DNA of 64,000 nt, from positions 2,294,001 to 2,358,000 of the forward strand of contig OY969802.1 of assembly GCA_963703235.1 (NCBI GenBank), written 5' to 3'. The stretch is from VRUE01 sp963703235. Lineage in GTDB: Bacteria; Actinomycetota; Thermoleophilia; Solirubrobacterales; 70-9. Shown piece after piece: positions 44,295 to 53,157 of the stretch; positions within the stretch are counted from its first letter, which is position 1; each line of letters opens with the position of its first letter. Both the position numbers and the translations under genes were made by a program. The notes beneath the pieces are model-generated. The model was not told where the DNA came from. It made no database searches and was given only the letters and a program-made list of their open reading frames with translations.

Positions 44295-45173
44295 CTAAGC
44301 GCGTTCGACCTGGGAGCCGCCGACGATCGCCTCGAGGCCGTCGTCGGCGAAGACGATCCAGGCCTTGTTGCCGCCGTCGTAGTCGGGTGCCCACAGCTTC
44401 AGGCTCGCCGGCCGTCCCCAGACCGTGACCTCCTCGTCGCCGGTCTGGTCGAGGCCGCGCCAGATGCGGACGAAGGGGTTGCCCTCCCACTCCTCGCCGA
44501 TCGTCGTCGGCTCGCGATGGCCGGGGTGGACGACGGTCTCCGGCGGCAGCTCCATCAGCCGCATCACCGAGGCCTGCAGGTCGGCGAAGCCGCTCGCCCC
44601 CGGGGCCATCGTTCCCCCGACCGTTCCCTTGAAGAGGACGTCGGCGGTGAAGAGGTCGCTGCCGTTGACGAGGAAGGCGACGTGCCCGGTCGCGTGGCCG
44701 GGGGTGGAGATCGCTTCGATCTCGAGCCCGCCGGTGGCCAGCGTCTCGCCGTCGCCGATCGTCGTCGCCACCTCTTCCTCCAGCTCGGTCGCCGCTTCGG
44801 GGTGGGCGACCAGCGGCGGGGTGCCGAGCCGCTCGCGCGCCTCGGCCAGGCCGGCGACGTGGTCGAGGTGGGGGTGGGTGACGAGGACGTTGGCGATCTC
44901 GATGCCGTCGCGCTCGGCGCGCTCCAGCAGCGGGCCCAGCTCGTCGTTGCCGTCGATCAGCACGCCCTTGCCGCCGGGCTCGTCGGCGACGAGGTAGGCG
45001 TTGGACAGCCAGGTCGGGTTCTCGGTCCGCTCGACGATCAAGGCCGCTGCATCGTAGCCGTACGCCGGAGCGGCGACCTCGACTGGGTACCGCTGTGTAT
45101 GCCGGCCATTTAAATGGGGCAGGAGGCGAGCTACCGTGGTCCAGCCGGTGAGCGTCGCGAGAACCCACGACAT
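44295..45173 (-). CDS. Metallo-beta-lactamase-fold hydrolase (glyoxalase II-like)
   Basis: 292 residues. The MBL metal site is clear: VLVTHPHLDHVAGL (HxHxDH), then ISTPGHATGHVAF, LFTADVLFKGTVG and VVHPGHREPTTIG. Members hydrolyse thioesters or phosphodiesters such as S-lactoylglutathione. The visible homology starts around residue 35 (YGYDAAALIVERTENPTWLSNAYLV); ATG 45173 is chosen but the first 30 residues are not typical, so a shorter protein is possible. The N-terminal part overlaps the divergent region of the next gene. Confidence 0.85.
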   Translation of the reverse strand: MSWVLATLTGWTTVARLLPHLNGRHTQRYPVEVAAPAYGYDAAALIVERTENPTWLSNAYLVADEPGGKGVLIDGNDELGPLLERAERDGIEIANVLVTHPHLDHVAGLAEARERLGTPPLVAHPEAATELEEEVATTIGDGETLATGGLEIEAISTPGHATGHVAFLVNGSDLFTADVLFKGTVGGTMAPGASGFADLQASVMRLMELPPETVVHPGHREPTTIGEEWEGNPFVRIWRGLDQTGDEEVTVWGRPASLKLWAPDYDGGNKAWIVFADDGLEAIVGGSQVERA

Positions 45174-45191
45174 AGATCCAGGACCAGCTCC

Positions 45192-46235
45192 TTGAGCAAG
45201 CGCCCGGTGGGGGCGCTTGCGGGCATAGCCATGACTCTCCTCCTCGCCGCTCCGGCGGCCGGGGCGGGGGCGGTGCGCGACGTGGTGATCGACCAGCCGA
45301 GCGCGGGTGCGGCCCGCATCTCGGCCAGCGCCGCGAGCGAGCGCTACGCCGTCAACGACGGCAGCGGGGCGACGATCGCGATCTCGGTCAGCACCGTCTG
45401 CCAGGTCTCCTGCAACGCCGTCGAACCGCAGCGGATCGCCACCTTCGTCGGCAGCCTGATCCACGGGCCGGAGATCGCGCTGCTCACGATCCAGCTCGAC
45501 ACCCCGTTCCAGATGGAATTCGACTGCGGCTACGGGGCGCAGGCCTGCTACTACCCCAGCGAGAACAAGATCGTCATCGGTGGCAGCGACACCTCGGCGT
45601 ACGACGGGGTCAGCCGCGAGTTCGTCCTCGCGCACGAGTACGGGCACCACGTCGCCAACCACCGGTACAGCCCGGCGCCATTTCCCGCGGCAATCGACTG
45701 GGGACCGCCGCGCTGGGCGAGCCTGGAGCGTGTCTGCCAGGCTCGCCGGCGCGGCGCCTTGTTCCCCGGGGACGAGGGCCTGCACTACCGGGAGAACCCC
45801 GGCGAGGCCTTCGCCGAGGCCTTCGCCCGCTACCGCTTCCCCGACAGCGCCCCGCGCTGGAAGTGGGTCGGCTTCCTGCGGCCCGACGCGGCCGCCTTCC
45901 GGGCGATCCGCGAAGACACCCTCCACCCGTGGCTCGGCCGCACCGGCTTCCGGCTGCAGGGACGGGCGCCGCCGCGCCGTCGGGGGGGCGCCGTCGAGGC
46001 GCTCCGCACGCCGCTCGACGGCACGGTCAGCCTGCGCCCCAGCGAAGAGCTGCGCCGTCGCTACCAGCTCAGCCTGCTGAGTGCCACCGGCCAGCTCCTC
46101 AGCACCTCTCGCCAAGGCCTCAGCATGCGCCGCCAGCTCAACTTCACGGTCTGCGGCCAGTCCCGCCTCCGCCTCCTGCTGGAATCGACACGCCGCGTCG
46201 CCACCCCCTTTCAGCTCCAAGTCCAGCGACCCTGA
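45192..46235 (+). CDS. Secreted HExxH zinc-peptidase-like protein
   Basis: 347 residues from TTG 45192 with a signal peptide (GALAGIAMTLLLAAPAAGAGA). The active-site helix is VLAHEYGHHVANH (HExxH, about residue 147) with a downstream Glu in RENPGEAFAEAFARYRF (about 205), which suggests a metallopeptidase of the gluzincin/MA kind that keeps zinc with a third Glu. About four Cys suggest disulfides. GTG 45204 is an alternative start. Substrate unknown. Confidence 0.75.
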   Translation: MSKRPVGALAGIAMTLLLAAPAAGAGAVRDVVIDQPSAGAARISASAASERYAVNDGSGATIAISVSTVCQVSCNAVEPQRIATFVGSLIHGPEIALLTIQLDTPFQMEFDCGYGAQACYYPSENKIVIGGSDTSAYDGVSREFVLAHEYGHHVANHRYSPAPFPAAIDWGPPRWASLERVCQARRRGALFPGDEGLHYRENPGEAFAEAFARYRFPDSAPRWKWVGFLRPDAAAFRAIREDTLHPWLGRTGFRLQGRAPPRRRGGAVEALRTPLDGTVSLRPSEELRRRYQLSLLSATGQLLSTSRQGLSMRRQLNFTVCGQSRLRLLLESTRRVATPFQLQVQRP

Positions 46236-46270
46236 GATAATCCCCCGCGGGCCACCCCGGCCCATCCCTC

Positions 46271-46344
<74 letters not shown>

Positions 46345-46522
46345 TTGCGGTGGCAATCGCATTGTAAAGCGGTTTGCCGCTACAGCGGCGTGAGGCCAGT
46401 CATCGGGCTAGGGACGGTTGGGTACCGCCCGTGGATACCACCTCTGAGTGAGTTGGCCAATCTATTCTGGGGTGGTCCCGAGGGTTATTTTCACGTCCCT
46501 AACTCACGTCAATCTGGAGACG

Positions 46523-48301
46523 ATGCAGTCCAACGAACTCGTCATTTGGATCGCCGATCTCGGCTCTGATCCCAAGCGGCGCGATGCGCTTCGGAGTGGC
46601 ATCGAGCTCACCAAGCGGGCGGTTGAAGACTTACCCCTTTCGTCGCAGAATGCTCATGAAGAGTTGGCGCGCGCCTTCGCCGAGGCTTTCTATGACGGGT
46701 GGATCGTATGTGACTATCAGGCCTTTCCGGGCGATCCTGAACCGCCACCCAAGCATGCCTTCGCCCACCGTCACTTGCAGCGCTGCGAAAACATTCGCAT
46801 TGCCCGCGACGCTTTTCCTGCCCTGCCGGCGCTTCGAGCCGAGCTGGGTGGCGGTGAGTCGCAGGAGGCTGCCGGTGATCCCGAGCGCGATGTCTTCATT
46901 TGCCATGCTGGCGAGGACAAGGACACTGTCGCCCGGCCACTTGCCGAGGCTCTCCGCAGGCATGGTCGCCGGGTCTGGTTCGACGAGTTCGAGCTCACGA
47001 TCGGCGATCGGCTGCGAGAGAAGATCGATGAAGGCCTTGCGATTTCCCGCTTCGGCGTTGTCATCCTCAGCCCCGCCTTTCTCAGCAAGAAGGCCTGGAC
47101 TGAGCGCGAGCTGGATGGCCTCACCACCCGCGAGGTCAGCAGCAAGGGAACCAAGGTAATTCTGCCGGTGTGGCACGAGGTGAATGAGGCTGACATCGCC
47201 GCCTACTCTGCTCCTCTGGCGGGCCGCTTCGCGGCCCGCACCGCGCGCGGGCTCGCGACTGTCGTGGCTGAAATCGAGTCAGTGCTCGACGGATCGTCTG
47301 AGAATACGTCCAAGGCCGACGATGCCGGAAGCGCCGAGGACGTCGCCTTCGCGCCGACTGCCCTGTCATCACTTTCCGACGGTCGGAGCGCCACGGACGC
47401 CAGCGAGCCGATCCGCACGTACGACGAGGCTTTCAAGCTTTTGCGCGAAAGGGATGAGATTGGCCTCGCGGAGGTGATGCGAGGTGAGCGCCGCCGCTTC
47501 GCCGAGGGAATCAATGCAGTGGTGGAGAAGAACCGCCAATCTCGTCCCGACGAGGAGAATCTCCTCGCCGCCTACGACGGGCTCCACCCGTTGCTTGAGT
47601 GCCGCCTCGGTGGGCTTTTGCCTGTGATTGCCTACGACCCTGGTGATTTCCGTCGCGAGCTCCGTGCGCTCCTGGGGTTTTTGGAGAGCCGGCCGCTTGT
47701 CGGCGGCTACACCGCTTGGCCCGAGCTCGCCGATTGGGCGAGCTGGTGGCTTGCATATGCTTGCGGCGCCTTTGCGCTCTCGATCGAATCGTGGGAGCCG
47801 CTGCGCGAACTTCTGGACGCGGCCTTCACGTCTCAGCGTGACCGCCAAGAATACCTACTCGAACCGGTACGTGAGAGCGTCGGCCAGGAATTGGGTCGGC
47901 TCGCGATGGCACGGGTTAACGACAGCAACTACCTTGTGTCGCGTTGGGAGGAGCTTGTCTATTCACTAGGTGAATCCGAGCTACTTGCTGAGCGGTGGCC
48001 CGAGCTGGTCATGGGCGAGGACTCGCTCCGCTCCCAGCTCAACGACTTCGATTTCTTGGTCACTCTCCGTCGTGGGATAGATGGAAGACGTGAGCCACTT
48101 GCTCACTGGGCGATGAACTATGAAGGCGGCGTCCCTCTAGCCCGTCGCCTTCGCGCGGATGCTGACTACCGTCGTGCTGTCGCACCTGCCCTTGGCGTAA
48201 ACGCCGATGATCTGATCGAGCGTGCCGCCGAGAGCCTGAAACGCGTTCGCAGTCCGCGCTGGATGGAATCGAACGCTCCTGAGGTTCTGCTCGGCACCTA
48301 G
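46523..48301 (+). CDS. TIR-domain protein, probable NAD-consuming immune effector
   Basis: 592 residues from ATG 46523 with TGGAGA upstream. An N-terminal helical region of about 115 residues is unassigned. The TIR domain spans about 121-260: DVFICHAGEDKDTVARPLAEAL, RVWFDEFELTIGDRLREKIDEGL, VVILSPAFLSKKAWTERELDGL (the catalytic Glu is expected in this WxxxEL stretch) and VILPVWHEV. The last 300 residues form a helical domain without recognised motifs, perhaps the sensor. Bacterial TIR proteins break down NAD or make cADPR signals during phage defence. Cargo of the island at tRNA-Asp. Confidence 0.88.
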   Translation: MQSNELVIWIADLGSDPKRRDALRSGIELTKRAVEDLPLSSQNAHEELARAFAEAFYDGWIVCDYQAFPGDPEPPPKHAFAHRHLQRCENIRIARDAFPALPALRAELGGGESQEAAGDPERDVFICHAGEDKDTVARPLAEALRRHGRRVWFDEFELTIGDRLREKIDEGLAISRFGVVILSPAFLSKKAWTERELDGLTTREVSSKGTKVILPVWHEVNEADIAAYSAPLAGRFAARTARGLATVVAEIESVLDGSSENTSKADDAGSAEDVAFAPTALSSLSDGRSATDASEPIRTYDEAFKLLRERDEIGLAEVMRGERRRFAEGINAVVEKNRQSRPDEENLLAAYDGLHPLLECRLGGLLPVIAYDPGDFRRELRALLGFLESRPLVGGYTAWPELADWASWWLAYACGAFALSIESWEPLRELLDAAFTSQRDRQEYLLEPVRESVGQELGRLAMARVNDSNYLVSRWEELVYSLGESELLAERWPELVMGEDSLRSQLNDFDFLVTLRRGIDGRREPLAHWAMNYEGGVPLARRLRADADYRRAVAPALGVNADDLIERAAESLKRVRSPRWMESNAPEVLLGT

Positions 48302-48348
48302 CAGCAAAATCCGGCTGCCCTTGGTTTCAGGGCATAGGGCGCGCGGCC

Positions 48349-48567
48349 CTAAGCTGCGGTGTGGTGTGCGGCGCCTGGCGCTGGCAGTGCCTCCAAGATG
48401 CTCGCCGGAAGGCGGGTGCTGGCGTCCCAAACCTCGATCGCGACCAGCTTGTGGGTCGTGCGGTCGTAGTCGCGGAGGCCACCCGGAACGCGCTCGCTCA
48501 CGACATCATCTGACTCCCCGGTAGGGAACCAGGCGATGTCGGCATCTGAGTCGTAGTAGGCGAACAT
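48349..48567 (-). CDS. DUF2283 family protein
   Basis: 72 residues: FAYYDSDADIAWFPTGESDDVVSERV and a region LVAIEVWDAS match DUF2283. It is encoded 35 bases after the DUF4258 gene, same strand. DUF2283/DUF4258 pairs recur as toxin-antitoxin-like modules in many genomes, with DUF2283 as the probable antitoxin. A related orphan DUF2283 gene is at 18017. Confidence 0.75.
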   Translation of the reverse strand: MFAYYDSDADIAWFPTGESDDVVSERVPGGLRDYDRTTHKLVAIEVWDASTRLPASILEALPAPGAAHHTAA

Positions 48568-48602
48568 GCAGGGTCAAGGGTAGCGCCGGCTCGTGCTGCC
48601 AG

Positions 48603-48854
48603 CTAGGGGTCGAGTCTCCAGACAGAGACGATTCGGACCGCGCTCTCGTCATCGCCGTGCGGGTGGTCGTAGATGGCCTCGAAGACCATGCCGCTGCCCG
48701 TCACGCCGCCAACAAGCCATTCAGCGCGGCCGTCGTTGACTTGGCGTTCGGAATGCCGCTCCTTGATCGCCTGCTCGACATCGGCCGCGTCAAGTCGGCG
48801 CTGCCGCAAACGGTCCTCGGCATGGTCTGTCCAGACGAAGTGCTCGATCTCCAC
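48603..48854 (-). CDS. DUF4258 toxin-like protein (RelE/BrnT fold)
   Basis: 83 residues: FVWTDHAEDRLRQRRLDAADVEQAI in the first half and MVFEAIYDHP...AVRIVSVWRL in the second, the DUF4258 pattern (two helices then an antiparallel sheet), related in fold to RelE/BrnT mRNA interferases. Start is 24 bases before the second direct repeat. With the following DUF2283 gene it forms the stabilising module of the island. Confidence 0.75.
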   Translation of the reverse strand: MEIEHFVWTDHAEDRLRQRRLDAADVEQAIKERHSERQVNDGRAEWLVGGVTGSGMVFEAIYDHPHGDDESAVRIVSVWRLDP

Positions 48855-48877
48855 GGGCGTGAAGCCTACGGTTGCTT

Positions 48878-48920
48878 CCTGTCACGCCGGAGGTCGCGGG
48901 TTCGAGTCCCGTCGCTCCCG
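48878..48920 (+). repeat. Direct repeat, attR-type copy (tRNA-Asp fragment)
   Basis: Exact 43-base copy of the tRNA-Asp 3' half without the 5' half, so not a tRNA gene. Marks the right border of the mini-island. Confidence 0.95.
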
Positions 48921-48945
48921 CTCCTCTATCCATCCGCCTCGAGCC

Positions 48946-51087
48946 TCAGGAGTTCGCGCTTCTTTTCCGCGCCGCCACCCTGGTTCGCAGCCAGTTGCCC
49001 CGGTTGTCGCCGGGGAAGTCAGTCAGCCAAGCGGCGACCTCGCTCGCTGCCTCCTCGAGCGAGTCCGCCTCCAGCGCGATCTCGGTCAACAGATCGTGCA
49101 TCTCCCTCCGCACGAAGCGGGGCGTGGCGGCATCGTCAAGTAGGGACCTGGCCTCTGCCTTGGCCCGATCGGAATCGCCGGACTGATGCAGCGCGATGGC
49201 GCAGAGCTGGCGGTTGGCCTGATCGGTGCCGACCTCCAAGAGCTCACGTGCCCGCCGCGCCGCCTCCTCGGTCTCCTCCGCTTCAAGTGCGCACTGGAAG
49301 CGGCATTCGCGCTTTACCCGGGCCGAAGAGAAACTCGCCGCGTCGGTTATCGCATCCGCTGTTGCGAGCCCGTCGCGCCGAGCGTGCATGATCGCCTTGA
49401 CCCCCAACGCCGCCTCCTTGAGGTGTGGCCGCTGTAGGCGCTCTGCCGCATCGTCGTTCCACGGGACGTCGGGTTGGTGAAGGCAGGCGAGGAGCCGCAT
49501 GATCGCGGCCATTTCGCCTTCGACTCCTTCCTCCGCAACGAGCTCGTCCAGAGTCGCGCATGCCTCCTCGACGAACTTGCCGCCCGTTCCCTCCAGACGG
49601 GTTTCAGCCGACGCCCTGATTCGCCTGATGTCCACCCTGGCCGTGGCGTTGTGGGTGACTGCCAAGGCTACGAGCGGCGCCTGTACGCGAAGGGCCACCT
49701 CGCCAAGCACGCCGGGGGCGTCTGGCGTCTCCAGCTCCTCAGCGCTGACCGAGACGAGGAGCTGGCCGGCCTCCGTCGCCCCGTCGGTCAGAAAGGTGGC
49801 ATCGGTCGCCAGCATGAGACACCGCATCGCCTCGTCTGGCCTGCCTTCGCCGAGAAGCTTGCTTCGCACCTCGTCCGCGCTGTCCCGGGCGGCTTTCAGG
49901 GCGTCGGTCGGGGTGGGCAGGTTTTCCCGCACGGCTTGGCGACCCTCTTCCACGGCGACGTTGATCGCGAGCATCCTCACCTGGACGCGGTTCTCGTCAA
50001 CCGCGATGGCGAGCTCGAGCTCGGATTTCGCAGCCGAGAGTTCTTCCTCCATGAGATGGGCGAGGACGCGGTGGCAGGCAAGCAGCGCTCGGATGTCGTC
50101 GTTGTCCGGGTCGAGGGCGGCGAGGAGTTCCAGTCGCTCCGCTCCGCTTTGCAGCTCATTCGCCCGCTCGAGCAGAAGACGCGGATGGTCTGGCCGTTCG
50201 CTGCGAACCAGGGCGAGCAGCTCGCCGCGCCTTTCCTCATCGTTTGCGAGCTGCGCCGAGACCGCGGCGTTCAGCATCGCGTCGTGCTCCTTGTCGATGT
50301 CGCCGGCTTGCCGATACCGCTCCGCTACGTCTTCCCAGGCATCGGCTGAAAGTTCCCAATAACCGCCGGCCTCGACGAATCGAGCTACGACCCCCCAAAG
50401 GATCGGCGGTGCCTCGTCGAGCCAATCAGGAGGGGATTCGATCAACCGACGAGCTGCCTGTGGGCGCTCCGCCTCCGCCAGTGGCTGCATCACCTCGTCG
50501 AGCCTCTCGACCAGCTCCCCGTGAGACTCGCCCAGCTCCGCCAGTTCCTTGCGTCGGCGCTCGGGGGCCCAATCCAGGAGCAAGACGGTGGTGCCGGCCG
50601 TGGTCTCTTGCGCCTCCAGCAGGGCGTTCGTGATGTCCTCGAGCTTCCCTTCGAAGCGGGCGCCTTGATCCTCGATCGCCCGCGCCAGGACGCTTCGGGT
50701 GACGCGGGACTCGAAGGCGAACTTCCGCTCCTCGGGCACAACCTCGGAAAGCCTGTTTTCAGTGGAGTGCACCAGCGCCTGCCTGGCCTCGGGAGACTCG
50801 ATCAGTTCGGCGATCCGAGCCTCGAAGGCGTCGAGCGCCACAGTCTCGCCAAGCTCGACGTACCGGTAGATGGCTCCGACGCATTCGGGATCGACATGAA
50901 GCTCCATCAGCACCTCGATGGCGGCATCTCTCTGCTCCGGTGAGAGATCGCCGTTCTGATTCAGGTCCGTGCGAACCAGGCGTTGTAGACGTCTGAACGG
51001 ACCCCGGCGGGCCAGGAACATTTCGATCAGCTCACGGCTGACCTTGAGTGCGGCGGCAACTGCTCCCGCGGAGGAGACCACGTCCAT
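48946..51087 (-). CDS. Large TPR-like helical-repeat protein of unknown function
   Basis: 713 residues. The N-terminal ~110 residues (MDVVSSAGAVAAALKVSREL, a helical opening) resemble the opening domain of some STAND/NACHT proteins, but no NTPase follows. From about residue 215 on, repeated helical pairs look like TPR or similar repeats (GGYWELSADAWEDVAERYRQAGD; ALEAEETEEAARRARELLEVG). Acidic, no signal or membrane segments. It starts just outside the mini-island and could be part of an older defence locus or a scaffold. Confidence 0.7.
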   Translation of the reverse strand: MDVVSSAGAVAAALKVSRELIEMFLARRGPFRRLQRLVRTDLNQNGDLSPEQRDAAIEVLMELHVDPECVGAIYRYVELGETVALDAFEARIAELIESPEARQALVHSTENRLSEVVPEERKFAFESRVTRSVLARAIEDQGARFEGKLEDITNALLEAQETTAGTTVLLLDWAPERRRKELAELGESHGELVERLDEVMQPLAEAERPQAARRLIESPPDWLDEAPPILWGVVARFVEAGGYWELSADAWEDVAERYRQAGDIDKEHDAMLNAAVSAQLANDEERRGELLALVRSERPDHPRLLLERANELQSGAERLELLAALDPDNDDIRALLACHRVLAHLMEEELSAAKSELELAIAVDENRVQVRMLAINVAVEEGRQAVRENLPTPTDALKAARDSADEVRSKLLGEGRPDEAMRCLMLATDATFLTDGATEAGQLLVSVSAEELETPDAPGVLGEVALRVQAPLVALAVTHNATARVDIRRIRASAETRLEGTGGKFVEEACATLDELVAEEGVEGEMAAIMRLLACLHQPDVPWNDDAAERLQRPHLKEAALGVKAIMHARRDGLATADAITDAASFSSARVKRECRFQCALEAEETEEAARRARELLEVGTDQANRQLCAIALHQSGDSDRAKAEARSLLDDAATPRFVRREMHDLLTEIALEADSLEEAASEVAAWLTDFPGDNRGNWLRTRVAARKRSANS

Positions 51088-51133
51088 GGGTCAGCAGCCT
51101 ATGTCGAGCGCCGAGCGGCTATCGCATCGGCGC

Positions 51134-51195
51134 GTGGAGCTGAGGGCAGACACCAAGGCGGTGCTGCTGGCCGGAGCAGCGATGCTCCTCGGCTG
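51134..51195 (+). pseudogene. 5' fragment duplicate of the membrane gene at 53158
   Basis: GTG GAG CTG followed by ADTKAVLLAGAAMLLGW mirrors the start of the intact gene at 53158 (GDTKAVLLAAALMFLW) over about 70 bases, including the 20 bases before the start codon (CGGCTATxGCATCGGCGC in both). The copy then diverges and has no continuation. Confidence 0.7.
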
Positions 51196-51239
51196 GCGGC
51201 GCTGGACGGCAGGAAGAGCGATGGACGCCCCTGATTTCC

Positions 51240-51785
51240 TTACCCGAGCAGTGGGTGCGCGAGCCCGTGCTCGGCGCAGATACTCGGCAGGCTCTCCATG
51301 TCGAACTCGATGTTGAAGCGCTCGCCGAGGGCGGCCGAGTCGAAGCTGCCGTCTTTGGTGGTGCGGTCGAACTCGAGGAAGAAGTGCTCGAAGCCGGCCG
51401 GGGAGATGATCTCGAGGATGCGGAGGGGCTCGTCGGAGGCGTTCCAGAAGGTGTGCCACTGGTCGCGGGGCTTGAAGGCGAGGTCGCCGGCCTCGGCGTA
51501 GACGACGTCGTCGCCGAGCAGGGCGCCCATGCGGCCCTCGAGGACGAAGCTGTACTCGTCGACGCCCTTGTGCCGGTGGCGGGGGGCGCAGAGGGAGCGG
51601 GGCGGGACCGGGTGTTCGACCAAGGAGAAGCCGCCGCCCGATTCCTCGCCGAAGATCAGGAAGCGGGCGTCGCAGCCGCCAAGCTGGGCGACGGGCCCGT
51701 CATTCGGGCCGACCTTGCGGGGGCCTTGCGAGGCGTCGAAGCGGCTGAGGGTCTCGGCGAGCTGGGCTGGCGGCATGGCGGTCAC
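51240..51785 (-). CDS. Cupin-domain protein
   Basis: 181 residues. A double-stranded beta-helix with the cupin metal motif: HRHKGVDEYSFVLEGRMGALLGDDVVYAEAGDL, then FKPRDQWHTFWNAS. Such proteins bind metals and small ligands; many are dioxygenases or sensors. It is divergent from a TetR gene, so probably under its control. An alternative start lies 9 bases downstream. Confidence 0.9.
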   Translation of the reverse strand: MTAMPPAQLAETLSRFDASQGPRKVGPNDGPVAQLGGCDARFLIFGEESGGGFSLVEHPVPPRSLCAPRHRHKGVDEYSFVLEGRMGALLGDDVVYAEAGDLAFKPRDQWHTFWNASDEPLRILEIISPAGFEHFFLEFDRTTKDGSFDSAALGERFNIEFDMESLPSICAEHGLAHPLLG

Positions 51786-51859
51786 TCCTTTTGATCGAAC
51801 GGTAGTGTGCGATGAAGCTAACAGCCGCCGCTCCGTCTGTCAAACTTCGTCGAACAGTC

Positions 51860-52516
51860 ATGTCCACTGAAAGCTCAGTCCTGGCCGGACGGAAGCCCGG
51901 CAACCCAGCCGCCCCCAGGCGGCCTTACCGCAAGCGGCGCCGGGCCGAGGCCGAGGAGGAGACCCGTTTGCGCATCACCGAAGCTGCCGTCGACCTGCAC
52001 GGCTCGCTCGGCCCGGCGCGGACGACGATCAGCGCCGTCGCCGAGCGGGCCGGAGTGCAGCGCGCGACCGTCTACCGCCACTTCCCCGACGAAGGGGCGC
52101 TCTTCGGCGCCTGCTCCGCCCACTGGCGGGCGCAGCACCCGCTGCCGGATCTGGCTGAGTGGGCCGCGATTGACGACCCGTCCGAGCGTCTGCGAGTTGC
52201 CCTTGCCGATCTCTACGCCTGGTACGAGCGGGGGGAGGGGATGCTGGAGAAGACGACCCGCGACGCTCCCCTCGTGCCGGCGATGCGGTCCGCCGTCGAG
52301 AGCATGGGCGCCTGGTTCGCCGAGGCCGTCGCGACGATCCTCCTCGGTCGCCCCGAGCGCGGGGCGCGGCGGCGCAGGGTCGAAACCGCGATCGGCCACG
52401 CCGTCTCCTTCGCATCCTGGCGCTCCCTCGTCCGCGAACAGGGCCTCTCCAACTCTGAGGCCGTCGACCTGATGCACGGGCTGGTCGGGCTCGCCGCCGG
52501 CGAGAGGCCAAGGTGA
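51860..52516 (+). CDS. TetR-family regulator
   Basis: 218 residues from ATG 51860. HTH: TRLRITEAAVDLHGSLGPARTTISAVAERAGVQRATVYRHFPDEGALF. The ligand domain follows. It overlaps the membrane gene downstream (GTGA) and is divergent from the cupin; it likely represses one or both. The start before residue 17 of the longer frame is preferred because of its spacing. Confidence 0.9.
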   Translation: MSTESSVLAGRKPGNPAAPRRPYRKRRRAEAEEETRLRITEAAVDLHGSLGPARTTISAVAERAGVQRATVYRHFPDEGALFGACSAHWRAQHPLPDLAEWAAIDDPSERLRVALADLYAWYERGEGMLEKTTRDAPLVPAMRSAVESMGAWFAEAVATILLGRPERGARRRRVETAIGHAVSFASWRSLVREQGLSNSEAVDLMHGLVGLAAGERPR

Positions 52517-53148
52517 CGGGAAGCGCAGAGCGGTACGCCGGCTGGAGCGGGATCGCATTCGTGCTCCTGTTCGGGGTCGGCAGCGCGATCTGGGGCCTGG
52601 ACATGCCGAACGCCGGCGCTCCTGCCGCCGAGATCCTCGACTTCTACCGCGAGACCTCGGATCGGATCGTCGTCGGCGCGAGCCTGAGCTTGCTGGGGAT
52701 CGCTGCTTTCGTGTTGTTCGCGGCCGCGGTTCGCAGCGCGCTGCTCGATGCGGGGGGAGACGACTTCCTTGCCACCACGGCCTTCGGCGGTGCCCTCCTT
52801 GGTTTGGCCGCCGGGCTCGGCGCCGAGACGATCAACATGACCGCCGCCATACGTGCCGACGACGGCGAGCTGAGCGGCGCGCTCGCGCAGTCGCTGTTCG
52901 AGATCTCACAGGTGCTCGGGTCCGTCGGAGCGGGTGTGGGGGTCGGAGTGTTCGCATTGGCCACCGGGACGTCGGCGCTTCGCATTGGGGCTGTCCTCCC
53001 GCGCTGGGTCGCCATCGTCCTGGTCGTCGTCGGGGTCGCATTGCTGACGCCGCTGTCGTACGTGAACGTCGTGGCGGGGTCGGCGATGCTCCTGGTCGCG
53101 CTCCTCGTGGCCGTCCCACTCCTCAGAGCGCCCGCCGCGCGGCTATAG
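52513..53148 (+). CDS. DUF4386-like polytopic membrane protein
   Basis: 211 residues from GTG. Five or six hydrophobic helices: GIAFVLLFGVGSAIWG, SLLGIAAFVLFAAA, GALLGLAAGLGAETINMT, VGAGVGVGVFALATG and VAIVLVVVGVALLTPL. FYRETSDRIVVGASL between helices 1 and 2 resembles DUF4386. Transporter or sensor role unknown. Directly downstream of and overlapping the TetR gene. Confidence 0.75.
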   Translation: MTGSAERYAGWSGIAFVLLFGVGSAIWGLDMPNAGAPAAEILDFYRETSDRIVVGASLSLLGIAAFVLFAAAVRSALLDAGGDDFLATTAFGGALLGLAAGLGAETINMTAAIRADDGELSGALAQSLFEISQVLGSVGAGVGVGVFALATGTSALRIGAVLPRWVAIVLVVVGVALLTPLSYVNVVAGSAMLLVALLVAVPLLRAPAARL

Positions 53149-53157
53149 CATCGGCGC

